Positions 46,433-56,438 of a stretch of 64,000 nt of DNA are shown piece by piece. The stretch is from Deltaproteobacteria bacterium (lineage in GTDB: Bacteria > Desulfobacterota > Desulfuromonadia > Geobacterales > Geobacteraceae): the NCBI GenBank assembly GCA_021847245.1, contig JAJZUC010000008.1:1-64000 (forward strand), given 5' to 3'. Both the position numbers and the translations under genes were made by a program. The first letter of the stretch is position 1, and every line of letters starts with the position of its first letter. The notes beneath the pieces were generated by a model. The model saw only the letters and a list, made by a program, of their open reading frames with translations. It searched no databases and was not told the origin of the DNA.

Positions 46433-48206
46433 TAGAAACGACACGGGTACCCAGCCGACACCTCTTTATCCAATACTGAAAAGCCTGGCAGCCAGTCTGG
46501 ACGAACTCGTCACAGTTGAAGGCATTGACCGCGACGCCTGCAAAGAACTTAAGGTAAAGCTCACTTCCCACACCTTCAACCTCCTCGTGGTCGGCCAGTT
46601 CAATCGGGGAAAGACCACCCTGATCAACGCGCTCATCGGTCAGGCTCTCCTGCCGGTAGGGGTGATCCCGCTCACCTCCGTGGTCACGGTGCTCTCCTAT
46701 GGTGACGCGCCTATCATCAAGGTCTGCTTTCAGGACGGGCGCTGCGTGGAGACGCCACGGGAAAGCCTCGGCGAGTACGTCACGGAAAAGGGGAACCCGC
46801 ACAACGTGAAGGGGGTGCGGGAAGTGGCAGTTTCCTACCCATCCCCCTGGCTCAAGGGTGGGGTGCGCCTCGTGGACACGCCGGGGATCGGTTCGGTCTA
46901 CAGTCACAACACCGACCTGGCGTACCGGTATCTTCCACAAGCCGATGCCGTGCTCTTCCTCCTCTCGGCCGACCAGCCGGTAAGCCGGGCGGAATGCGAC
47001 TTCCTGCGGGACGTGCGGGAGTATGCACAGAGGATTTTCTTCCTCCTCAACAAGGCCGATTACCTGTCGGAAACCGAGCTGCAGGATGCGGTCGCCTTCG
47101 CACAGACTACCATCGCCGAGGCGATGGGACAGGAGCCCTTCATCGCCCCCATCTCCGCGCGCCTGGCCCTTGAGGGAAAGCTCAACGGCTCGGCGGAGCT
47201 CATGAAAAGAAGCCTTCTCCCCCTCTTTTTCACCACGCTCCACAACTTTCTCCAGAAGGAAAAGGGAGAAGTGCTGGTCTCCTCAGTGGTCAGAAACGTC
47301 CTCCGGATCATCTCCCAGGCCCGCTTCCGCTGCGACCTAGAGCTGAAATCCCTGAGCACTCCCATTGATGAACTGGAGGAGAAAATCCGGATCTTCGAGG
47401 AGAAAAAGCAGGAGGTCATGCTTGCCAGGGAGGAGTACGCCCTCGTGCTTGAGGGAGAGGCCAAGAGGCTGGTTTCGAAGATCGTCGATCCCAACTTAGA
47501 GGTCTTCAAGGCCAACCTGATCCAGCAGGTCGACTCCAGCATCGAAAGGTACTTCACCGAGCATCAGGACCTCCCGGCGCGGAAGCTGAGCGAGGCACTG
47601 GAGCAGGAAATTATCGGGGAAATACGGGAGGCCTTCGACACCTGGCGGTCGGAAGAGGACGAGAAGGTGGGGAGGGTTTTCGATTCGCTCTGCTCGCGGT
47701 TCACTGTACGGATAAACGAAACGGTTGACGAGCTGTTCCGGTTCTCAGCCGAGCTGTTCGCCATCCCCTTCTCCTCTGTACAGGCTGATTCCCTCTGGTC
47801 CGTGGAGTCGGGGTTTTACTACAAATTCTGGAGCGAGCCGGGAAGCCTCAAGATCTTAACCTCATCCGTCATCCTCGCCCTCCCCAGGTTCTTAAGCGAC
47901 CGGTTGATCCTGAAAAGGATGAAGGAGCATGTACAGGAAACGGTCGAGATGCAGTCGGGACGGGTGCGGCATGATTTTGCCGTGCGTCTGGACAAGAGCG
48001 TGCGGGCGTTCCGGCGCGAGATGCTGAGAAGGATCGAAGCGACGGTGGAGAGCATCGAGGCCGCTCTGCAAAAGGGGACGCAGCTGCGGCAGGCCGGTGA
48101 GACAGAGTTCGTGTCCCGCGGCAGGAGCCTTCAGGAGGCGGCGGAGAAGCTGGAGAACATACGGTGGCGGATTATGAAGCTCTCGGAAGAAACCGGTCCG
48201 CATTAG
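46416..48206 (+). CDS. Dynamin-like GTPase
   Basis: A 596-aa bacterial dynamin-family GTPase. P-loop GQFNRGKTTLINALIG, switch DTPGIGSV, and NKAD are present, with T in IPLTSVVTV as G2. The rest is long coiled helices (~residues 290-420 and 510-590), and a hydrophobic patch near 480-500 could touch membrane. The GTG overlaps the small SAP gene by 17 nt. It probably remodels or protects membranes; such genes appear in stress islands. Its tie to fluoride is only by position. Confidence 0.85.
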   Translation: MKSVGNRNDTGTQPTPLYPILKSLAASLDELVTVEGIDRDACKELKVKLTSHTFNLLVVGQFNRGKTTLINALIGQALLPVGVIPLTSVVTVLSYGDAPIIKVCFQDGRCVETPRESLGEYVTEKGNPHNVKGVREVAVSYPSPWLKGGVRLVDTPGIGSVYSHNTDLAYRYLPQADAVLFLLSADQPVSRAECDFLRDVREYAQRIFFLLNKADYLSETELQDAVAFAQTTIAEAMGQEPFIAPISARLALEGKLNGSAELMKRSLLPLFFTTLHNFLQKEKGEVLVSSVVRNVLRIISQARFRCDLELKSLSTPIDELEEKIRIFEEKKQEVMLAREEYALVLEGEAKRLVSKIVDPNLEVFKANLIQQVDSSIERYFTEHQDLPARKLSEALEQEIIGEIREAFDTWRSEEDEKVGRVFDSLCSRFTVRINETVDELFRFSAELFAIPFSSVQADSLWSVESGFYYKFWSEPGSLKILTSSVILALPRFLSDRLILKRMKEHVQETVEMQSGRVRHDFAVRLDKSVRAFRREMLRRIEATVESIEAALQKGTQLRQAGETEFVSRGRSLQEAAEKLENIRWRIMKLSEETGPH

Positions 48207-48255
48207 CCCAATCAATGTATCGAAGTGCGACAATCACCTTCCGTTAACCCTATTC

Positions 48256-48273
48256 ATGTAACTATTGTTACAT
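48256..48273. promoter_or_regulatory. Palindrome ATGTAAC-TATT-GTTACAT
   Basis: A perfect 7-bp inverted repeat with 4-bp spacer in the short gap before the phosphatase-family fragment. It looks like a repressor site; regulator unknown. Confidence 0.4.
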
Positions 48274-48291
48274 ATTTTGCTTGACTGGTAA

Positions 48292-49056
48292 TGGTTCCAC
48301 GACGGTGCCGATGACCGCCGTGCGCAAGCGCAGGTCAGCCTGATCAACGAACTCAGACCTGATGTTTTCCTGATGCAGGAAGCAAAAGGATTCGATGCCA
48401 ATGGTCGCGCATGGTTGTATGACCTGGAGGCAAGCATCGGCATGCGGGGTTTTCTCGCAGTCGCGCCGCGCACGGGGCAAAACCTTGCAATCTTTATCCG
48501 TGCGCCACTGCGACCGGCATCGTTTGATGTTGATGGAGCCAACTTCCATCACGCGCTGGCGACACTCAAGGCGGCATTGCCGGATGGTAGGACAGCGACT
48601 TTCATCACTGTCCATTTGTGTCCCAACGGCGCCGCGGTACGCCGCCGCGAGGCAGCATATCTCGCAGTCCATGCGGCGCCGGATAACCTCACCCTGGTTA
48701 CCGGTGATTTCAACTCGGCTTCGCCACACGATCCGGAGCCGGAGGGCTTCGATGCTTTACCGGCTCAGCATCGCGCCCGTTATCTGGCTGACGATTTGCG
48801 CACCGCCGACCGGAGTGTGCTGGCACACCTTGAAGCAGCGGGCTGGGTGGACATCGGTCATGAGCTGGGCGGGTCAGGCGTACCGACAGTACCTACGGCG
48901 GACTTCATTGGTACTGAATTCGCCGTCATGCGCTGCGACTATCTGCTCGCATCGAAAGCGCTGGCAGACAGGGCAACGTCTTATGAAGTCATTCGTACCC
49001 CGGCAACCGACATGGCTTCCGACCATTACCCGATACTCGCCGAGTTCACGCTCTAG
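48292..49056 (+). pseudogene. Endonuclease/exonuclease/phosphatase-family, 5' truncated
   Basis: About 254 codons of an EEP-fold protein: LMQEAKG (catalytic Glu), TVHLCPN, TGDFNSASP (Asp, Asn) and MASDHYPI (Asp-His). The N-terminal WNV/N strand is missing: the frame is open only from 48292, right after an in-frame TAA, and the palindrome lies before it. ATG 48373 could start a shorter protein. Codon choice is more GC-rich than around it. Confidence 0.6.
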
Positions 49057-49093
49057 CAGTTCAGGAAGAACCTGAAAGGAAAGGCAGGCACAG

Positions 49094-50290
49094 ATGGAAA
49101 AGGAGAGAGCCTATTTCGGTTTCAGCAAGAACGTCTTCTTCACGGGACTGGTCAGTTTCTTCATGGACGTCAGTTCCGAGATGATCTATCCGCTTGTCCC
49201 CCTGTTTCTCGCCAACGTGCTGGGAGTCAACAAATCACTCATCGGCCTGATAGAGGGGATCGCGGAATCCACCGCGAGCCTCCTCAAAGTTTTTTCCGGC
49301 TGGTTTTCCGACCGGATCGGCCGGCGGAAAAACCTGATGGCCATCGGCTACGGCATCTCCACCCTGAGCAGGCCTATCATGGCCACCGCCGGCGTCTGGC
49401 AGCAGGTGCTTGCCTCACGCTTCGTAGACCGCTTGGGGAAGGGTATCCGCACCGCCCCACGGGATGCGATCATCGCCGAATCCGCGGAAACTACCCATCT
49501 GGCCCGCGCTTTCAGCTTCCACCGCTCCATGGACACCATGGGGGCGGTGGTCGGCCCCGCCATCACCCTTTTTCTCCTCGGGCTGTTCAGCAACGACTAC
49601 CGGAAGGTCTTCTGGCTCTCGATGATTCCGGGGGTAGTTGCAGTCATTCTGATCATCCTCTTTATCCAGGAGAAGAAACATCATCCCGCCGCTGACAAGG
49701 AGAAACCGCGGCTGACCCTCAGGCATTTTGACTGGAAGGTGAAGTTCTTCATAGTGATCGCCACCCTGTTCGCCCTGGGGAATTCCAGCGACGCCTTCCT
49801 GATCCTGCGGGCAGAGCAGATAGGCATCCCGACGGTGATGATCCCGGCGGTCTACCTAGTGTTTAATCTCGTCTACTCCCTGTCGGCCATCCCGGCAGGG
49901 ATGGCGGCGGACAGGTTCGGCAAGAAACGGATCATCCTCCTCGGGTTCGTGCTCTTCGCCGGTCTCTATTACGGCTTCGCGGTCGCCGGGAGCACCGCCG
50001 CCATCTGGCTTCTGTTCGCCCTCTACGGCCTGTTCATGGGGCTCACCGAGGGAATACAAAAGGCCTTCCTCGCCACCATTATCCCGCCCGATTTCAAGGC
50101 GACCGCCTTTGGCGTCTACGCCACCGCCGTCGGGCTCGCCATGTTCCCGGCCAGCCTCATCGGCGGCTGGCTCTGGGACCACTTTTCACCAGCCGCCACC
50201 TTCTATTTTGGAGCGGCGACGGCCACATTGTCGGCGCTCTTGTTTATCGTGCTCATGCTTGCCATGGGGAGAACGGCCCAATCTGCTTAA
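49094..50290 (+). CDS. MFS transporter
   Basis: A 398-aa transporter with 12 spans. GWFSDRIGRRKNL is the MFS motif A in loop 2-3, and DRLGKGIRTAPRDAII follows as a conserved loop. GPAITLFLLG (span 5) is present. It resembles MFS proteins often annotated as multidrug or unknown exporters. GGAAAGG precedes the ATG. It lies before riboswitch 2 and may be the last gene of the riboswitch-1 transcript, although the gap at 48.2 kb makes this uncertain. Confidence 0.85.
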   Translation: MEKERAYFGFSKNVFFTGLVSFFMDVSSEMIYPLVPLFLANVLGVNKSLIGLIEGIAESTASLLKVFSGWFSDRIGRRKNLMAIGYGISTLSRPIMATAGVWQQVLASRFVDRLGKGIRTAPRDAIIAESAETTHLARAFSFHRSMDTMGAVVGPAITLFLLGLFSNDYRKVFWLSMIPGVVAVILIILFIQEKKHHPAADKEKPRLTLRHFDWKVKFFIVIATLFALGNSSDAFLILRAEQIGIPTVMIPAVYLVFNLVYSLSAIPAGMAADRFGKKRIILLGFVLFAGLYYGFAVAGSTAAIWLLFALYGLFMGLTEGIQKAFLATIIPPDFKATAFGVYATAVGLAMFPASLIGGWLWDHFSPAATFYFGAATATLSALLFIVLMLAMGRTAQSA

Positions 50291-50328
50291 GGCTATAAAT
50301 AAACTGATGGAATCCACCGTGAATTTTC

Positions 50329-50357
50329 TTGACTCAAGTCGTGTGTTCCGTTATGCT
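50329..50357 (+). promoter_or_regulatory. Promoter of fluoride riboswitch 2
   Basis: TTGACT-17-TATGCT, 20 bp before the aptamer. Confidence 0.65.
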
Positions 50358-50377
50358 TTGCCAAAATAAAATCGAAC

Positions 50378-50457
50378 GGCGATGGAGTTCGCCATAAGCG
50401 CTTCCCCAAAGCTGATGACTCCTACCTTTATTATCAGGGTAGGAGTTTTTTGTTTTT
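50378..50457 (+). ncRNA. Fluoride riboswitch (crcB motif) 2
   Basis: GGCGATGGAGTTCGCC, TAAGCGCT and GCTGATGACTCCTACC match the aptamer. CTCCTACC pairs with GGTAGGAG and a TTTTTTGTTTTT tail as terminator. It should control the ClC gene, but 350 bp separate them. Confidence 0.95.
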
Positions 50458-50807
50458 GGGAGGTCGGATTGCCCGATATCTCTCCATGGTGGCCATGCCC
50501 GTTGAAGTAGCTGCCGGCGCGGCATGTGACTATCCCTTGTAAAAATCCCGGTTTTGCTGTGGGAGCTCTTCTTGCCAGTCAATGGAATTTCTCCACGCTG
50601 TGGCACTCCTCCTCATTACCATTGCTTATCTTGGCAGCACGTATGCCTGTCTTCCGTTTGCGCAGGCGGCGCGGTGCCGCAGAAGCAAGCGCTACTGCGA
50701 GAATGATCAGTGTCGTGCCACATGGCATTTCTGTTGCAAGACTACCCAAGGACTACAGGCACTCGCACTATATGAAACCTTCCCTCACACGGAGCAACCA
50801 TACGCCG
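50458..50807. other. Gap between riboswitch 2 and the ClC gene
   Basis: GGGAGG follows the riboswitch but only a 13-codon frame (TTG, stop) is found behind it. An 85-aa frame at 50582 is not recognisable and has odd composition (Cys-rich). It may be a remnant of a lost gene. Confidence 0.35.
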
Positions 50808-52613
50808 ATGTCGATTGTACGTTCAGCCCTTTCCAGTGAGCGGCCTACCCGTTCCATGCAGAATCTTTCCGAACACTTCCGCATCGCCCGCCACGTCTTC
50901 CTCGTCGCAGCGCCCGTGGGGGCAATCGTCGGCGCTGCCATTGCGGGATACGACTACATCGTCAACGTCCTGCTGTGGGAGCAGTTCACGCACCGGTTCT
51001 CCCCGCTGGTTCTCTGCCTCCTGCCCATCGTCGGCATGCTCATTACCGGCTTGATCCTGACACTCTTTCGCGTCAAGTCTTCGTCAATGGCCGACGAGGT
51101 GGTACTCGCCTACCATCGGCCCGAGACGGGGATAGATTATGGCTCCGCCATCCCGAAGTTCAGCGCGTCCGTCGCGACCATGGGGTTCGGCGGGAGCGCC
51201 GGGATGGAAGGAGCGAGTAAGTGGGTGGGCGGGACCATCGCCTCGTTCCTGCAGTGGCGCATCAACAAGGTGAAAAAGCTGAAGCTGTTCCACGGCAGGG
51301 TCGAGACGACGATGCTGGCCGGTGCCGCTGCAGGGATAGCGGCCATCTTCAAGGCACCGCTGACCGGCGCGATCATGGGGATAGAGTCCCCCTACAAGCA
51401 CGACCTGGCGCACGAATCCCTGATCCACGGCCTGGTGGCGGCATCCACGAGTTATGCGACATTTATCTGTTTCCGTCCTTCCCAGCCGTACTTCCCGGTC
51501 ACCTTCACCTACCACCTCCAGGCGCGGGACCTGTTGCTCTGCATTCCCGTGGGGATTATCGGCGGGCTCCTGTCGCACCTGTTTCTCTGGACGTTGCGGC
51601 GAATCAAGCTGGGCTGGAAGCGCTCCGCCGCTCCCACTATGGTCAAATATCTGGTTGGCGGAATCCTGCTGGCGGCGCTGGCGCTGGCGGGGTTCTTCGT
51701 CGTGAGCGAGCCGGTCACGCTCCAGGCAGGGTTGCCGGTAGCCAATGCGCTTCTCACCGGCAAGTACACGCTCTGGATATGCATCTTCATCCTGTTTGCA
51801 AAGCTCCTCGCCACCGCATTGACGTTCGGCTCCGGCGGAGTGGGCGGTCTTTTCGTCCCTTCCGCCACGATAGGCGCGGCCATGGGGGCAGCCTGCGACC
51901 TGGCGCTGCAGCCGAGCCAGCCGGGGCTGTTCACCCTGGTGGGGATCGCCGCCTTCACCGGCGCGAGCTACAACAGCCTGCTCTTCGCCGCCGTCTTTAT
52001 TGCCGAGGCGACCGGCAGCCCGGCGCTCGTCGTCCCGGGGCTCGTGGCGTCGTGCACTTCCTTCCTGGTTTCGGCCGGCATCTCGAACTCGGAATCGCAG
52101 CGGCACCGGCGGTATAGCGACGAAGCGGTGCTGGCGCGCATGGCGTGCCGCGACTGGATGACCACGCGGATCGTCGTGGCGCACCCGTCCGACCGTCTGG
52201 CGGATTTCATGGAGCGCTCCCTGATAGAGCATCCGTTTCAGGGTCTGCCGGTCGTGGAGCCAAAAACCGGCGGCTTCCTCGGTTTCACGGAACTCAAATC
52301 GCTGAAATCGGTGCCCAGAAGAGACTGGGCAACGACCGAGCTGTCGGAGATCATGGACCACACGGCCCGCACCATCTGCCCGACCCATTCCATGGCAGAG
52401 GCCGAAGCACTGCTGGCAGGGGGACATCATAACTACCTGCCGGTCGTCAACCCCCGTACCGACCAGTTGATAGGAATCCTCTCCGCAACCGATATCCTCC
52501 GCGCCAGGCATCACGCACAACGATTGCTCGAAGAGCAACAATCTCCTAACTTAGGTGAGGTCCGCCTCGTTGCGGTTCCTCACGCTCAGGCAGGCACAGA
52601 AAGGACGGACTGA
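50808..52613 (+). CDS. ClC-type transporter with CBS pair, fluoride-regulated
   Basis: About 600 aa. The membrane domain (~residues 20-430) has the ClC pattern GFGGSAGMEGASKWVGG (in place of GREGP) and GSGGVGGLFVPSATIGA (GxFxP). The tail holds two CBS domains (DWMTTRIVVAHPSDRLADFM, LLAGGHHNYLPVVNPRTDQLIGILSATDIL). Riboswitch 2 upstream argues for F-/H+ antiport; the variant filter residues fit no subgroup I know surely. Start uncertain: ATG 50808, 50772 or 50856; none has a strong ribosome site. Confidence 0.8.
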   Translation: MSIVRSALSSERPTRSMQNLSEHFRIARHVFLVAAPVGAIVGAAIAGYDYIVNVLLWEQFTHRFSPLVLCLLPIVGMLITGLILTLFRVKSSSMADEVVLAYHRPETGIDYGSAIPKFSASVATMGFGGSAGMEGASKWVGGTIASFLQWRINKVKKLKLFHGRVETTMLAGAAAGIAAIFKAPLTGAIMGIESPYKHDLAHESLIHGLVAASTSYATFICFRPSQPYFPVTFTYHLQARDLLLCIPVGIIGGLLSHLFLWTLRRIKLGWKRSAAPTMVKYLVGGILLAALALAGFFVVSEPVTLQAGLPVANALLTGKYTLWICIFILFAKLLATALTFGSGGVGGLFVPSATIGAAMGAACDLALQPSQPGLFTLVGIAAFTGASYNSLLFAAVFIAEATGSPALVVPGLVASCTSFLVSAGISNSESQRHRRYSDEAVLARMACRDWMTTRIVVAHPSDRLADFMERSLIEHPFQGLPVVEPKTGGFLGFTELKSLKSVPRRDWATTELSEIMDHTARTICPTHSMAEAEALLAGGHHNYLPVVNPRTDQLIGILSATDILRARHHAQRLLEEQQSPNLGEVRLVAVPHAQAGTERTD

Positions 52614-53110
52614 TGGACAATTTTCATTCGATGGCATCATTGCACGTTTACCTGAAGCAGGGCGACAACAAGCGTGCCGGCAGTTGGTGGGGGCGCATGT
52701 TCGAGAAGCCTCTCTCCACCCACTTGGTGTATGCGGCGCTGGAGGCGAAGATTACCCACGCCTCCGTTACCATGGGGAGGATTGGCTATACGAAAGGCGC
52801 CAACGCCGTTAGTCACGACAACAGCGACATGCCGATCCAGACGCTTCCGGTCTGCGTTGAACTTGTGGCGCCCAGAAGGATACTGGAGCAGTTCGTTCGC
52901 GATCAGCGCAAGCATCTCGTGGGGACGACGATGATGATGGTCGAAGGAATCCAGATGTCGAGCCTGCACATGACCGAAGTGGACGACGCCATCCGTAAAG
53001 CTCCCCATTCGGTCGAGTATATCACGGCAGGCGACGCAAAAATCCGCATTGATCATGTTCAGATCGAGGAGAAAACCTCTGGGGATGCGAGCGAGAAGAA
53101 CGTTGCCTGA
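52613..53110 (+). CDS. DUF190 protein, divergent long form
   Basis: A 165-aa protein with a PII-like fold pattern of DUF190 (SLHVYLKQGDNK, VTMGRIGYTKGANAVSH, LPVCVELVAPRRILEQF). The tail is longer than usual. Its ATG overlaps the ClC stop (TGATG), so it is coupled with ClC. DUF190 genes are regular neighbours of CrcB, and a second, standard copy lies in the CrcB operon (54332). Confidence 0.75.
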   Translation: MDNFHSMASLHVYLKQGDNKRAGSWWGRMFEKPLSTHLVYAALEAKITHASVTMGRIGYTKGANAVSHDNSDMPIQTLPVCVELVAPRRILEQFVRDQRKHLVGTTMMMVEGIQMSSLHMTEVDDAIRKAPHSVEYITAGDAKIRIDHVQIEEKTSGDASEKNVA

Positions 53111-53192
53111 GGCGGCGGCATCAATCGATATTCTCGAATAACGCGCGGTTCACGTCCCGGCGTTTCCCGCGGTCAATATGGCCTCTGTCGAT

Positions 53193-53221
53193 TTGACATT
53201 GTTCCTGTCCTGGACTAATCT
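53193..53221 (+). promoter_or_regulatory. Promoter of fluoride riboswitch 3
   Basis: TTGACA-17-TAATCT, 17 bp before the aptamer. Confidence 0.7.
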
Positions 53222-53238
53222 TGTCAATAAACCGCTCC

Positions 53239-53319
53239 GGCGATGGAGTTCGCCATTAACCGCTTCGACCTGAAGCTGATGACTCCTACCTTTCATGTGC
53301 GAAGGTAGGAGTTTTTTTT
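53239..53319 (+). ncRNA. Fluoride riboswitch (crcB motif) 3
   Basis: GGCGATGGAGTTCGCC, TTAACCGCT and GCTGATGACTCCTACC match the aptamer. CTCCTACCTT pairs with AAGGTAGGAG and eight T. It controls the HAD-CrcB-DUF190-enolase operon. Confidence 0.96.
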
Positions 53320-53445
53320 ATGCACTGGAATGTTCATATGGCCAGGACGGAAAGCCCCTCAACAGCACTGAACCCTCACCTCAACGAGAACAGCACCCTC
53401 GTGGATGAGATGCGAGCCCTGGTGAGCGGGAAAGAAAAAGAGTGA
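53320..53445 (+). CDS. Possible 41-aa leader peptide or gene remnant
   Basis: An open frame begins at ATG 53320, right after the riboswitch T-run (alternative ATG 53338), and ends HLNENSTLVDEMRALVSGKEKE. No ribosome site stands before either start. The ending looks protein-like, so it may be the tail of a lost gene. Confidence 0.3.
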   Translation: MHWNVHMARTESPSTALNPHLNENSTLVDEMRALVSGKEKE

Positions 53446-53457
53446 CAGGGAGGCGGT

Positions 53458-53928
53458 ATGCTGGAAATCGACATACCCGGCTACGGTTTAGTGGAGGTGG
53501 AGCACCTGGTGTCGGACTTTACCGGGACCCTCTCGGCAGACGGCGGGCTCCTGTCGGGAGCCAGGGAACTGTTGAATCGGATCGCACGGATCGTGAAAGT
53601 ACACGTGGTGACGGCGGATACTTTTGGCACGGCGCGAACGGCGCTTGAAGGGGTGGAATGCACATTGGCCGTCCTCACGGGGGAAGACGTTGATGTGCAG
53701 AAGGAGTGGTTCGTCAGGGACCTCGGCGCGGAACATGTCATCGCCATCGGCAACGGCAACAACGACCGGTTGATGCTCAAGCTGGCGCGGATCGGCATCG
53801 CCGTCAGCGAGAAGGAGGGATGCGCCATAGCCGCCCTGACGAACGCGGACATCCACGTGAATAACATAAGAGACGGGCTCGGGCTTCTCCTCAATCCGCT
53901 GAGACTCAAGGCAACTCTACGATCTTAA
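53458..53928 (+). CDS. HAD-family phosphatase, soluble P-type ATPase-like
   Basis: A 156-aa HAD protein of COG4087 type. The nucleophile motif reads SDFTGTLS (Asp, then T in place of the usual second D), motif II VTADTFG, motif III K-region and GNGNNDRLML with the metal aspartates. No cap domain. GGGAGG precedes the ATG. First intact gene after riboswitch 3. As fluoride inhibits many phosphatases, a spare enzyme is one idea; substrate unknown. Confidence 0.82.
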   Translation: MLEIDIPGYGLVEVEHLVSDFTGTLSADGGLLSGARELLNRIARIVKVHVVTADTFGTARTALEGVECTLAVLTGEDVDVQKEWFVRDLGAEHVIAIGNGNNDRLMLKLARIGIAVSEKEGCAIAALTNADIHVNNIRDGLGLLLNPLRLKATLRS

Positions 53929-53947
53929 AAAAAATGGAGGAACCTGG

Positions 53948-54322
53948 ATGCAGGTGGTGGTGCTTATCGCATTCTTCGGGGCGCTCGGCTGCGTCAGCCG
54001 CTACTATCTGTCGGGGTGGGTCTATAATATTCTCGGCAGGAGCTTCCCCTATGGGACCTTCGCCGTCAACATCCTTGGGGCGTTCATCATCGGCCTCATC
54101 ATGGAGTTCAGCATGCGAAGCACCCTCATCCCGGCAAATCTCCGTACCGGCTTCACCATCGGCTTTCTCGGCGGTCTCACCACCTTTTCCACCTTCAGCT
54201 ATGAGACATTCAGGCTCTTGGAGGAGGGTGAATTCCTTATAGCTTCGACCAACGTCTTGCTAAGCGTCCTCACCTGCCTTCTCTTCACCTGGCTTGGTAT
54301 AATTGCGGCACGTTACCTATAG
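53948..54322 (+). CDS. crcB: Fluoride channel CrcB/Fluc
   Basis: A 124-aa four-span protein. GALGCVSRYYLSGW, GTFAVNILGAFIIG and GFLGGLTTFSTFSYE are the Fluc motifs, with the central T-F-S-T-F pore segment. It works as a dual-topology dimer that passes F- out of the cell. AAATGGAGG precedes the ATG. It sits between the HAD gene and DUF190 gene in riboswitch 3's operon. Confidence 0.97.
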   Translation: MQVVVLIAFFGALGCVSRYYLSGWVYNILGRSFPYGTFAVNILGAFIIGLIMEFSMRSTLIPANLRTGFTIGFLGGLTTFSTFSYETFRLLEEGEFLIASTNVLLSVLTCLLFTWLGIIAARYL

Positions 54323-54331
54323 GAGGTCACC

Positions 54332-55991
<1,660 letters not shown>

Positions 55992-56108
55992 CTTAGGAAA
56001 GAACTGATTTAATGACGATGATCTCCTGTTCTGAGGCTGGAGGTTCGAAGTCACGTGAGCTGATTGTATCGATGGAGCACGAATCGCTGGAAGACAGGAA
56101 TTCCTTCA

Positions 56109-56438
56109 TCAACCGCGGGGACCGAACATGATGATCGCCATCCCGCTCAAGGTGACGGCGGAGCCGAGCAGGTCCCAGCGGTTCGGTTGCACCCCGTCCA
56201 CCAGCCAGAGCCAGGCAAGCGCTGTGGCGACGTAGACCCCGCCGTAGGCCGCATAGACCCGTCCCGCCTCCGCTGAGTGGAGGGTCAGCAGCCAGACGAA
56301 AAGCCCCAGGGAAAGAATGGCCGGCGCCAGCACCCAAGCCGGCGCCCGGTTGTTGAGCCAAAGCCAGGGCAGATAGCAGCCGGCGATTTCCGCCACAGCA
56401 GTTACCATAAACAGGAGCATGACGGAGACTACTCTCAT
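56109..56438 (-). CDS. ynfA: YnfA/UPF0060 membrane protein
   Basis: A 109-aa four-span protein of the UPF0060 family: [38 protein letters not shown] and the final [17 protein letters not shown]. It is related to small multidrug-resistance pumps. Its ATG overlaps the stop of the ATPase gene (ATGA), so it is the last gene of the transport operon. Its role there is unclear. Confidence 0.93.
   Translation of the reverse strand: MRVVSVMLLFMVTAVAEIAGCYLPWLWLNNRAPAWVLAPAILSLGLFVWLLTLHSAEAGRVYAAYGGVYVATALAWLWLVDGVQPNRWDLLGSAVTLSGMAIIMFGPRG

Noticed and set aside
51084-52541. 485-aa minus-strand ORF opposite the ClC gene
   Set aside because: Shadow frame, rich in Arg and Gln; no domain and no ribosome site.
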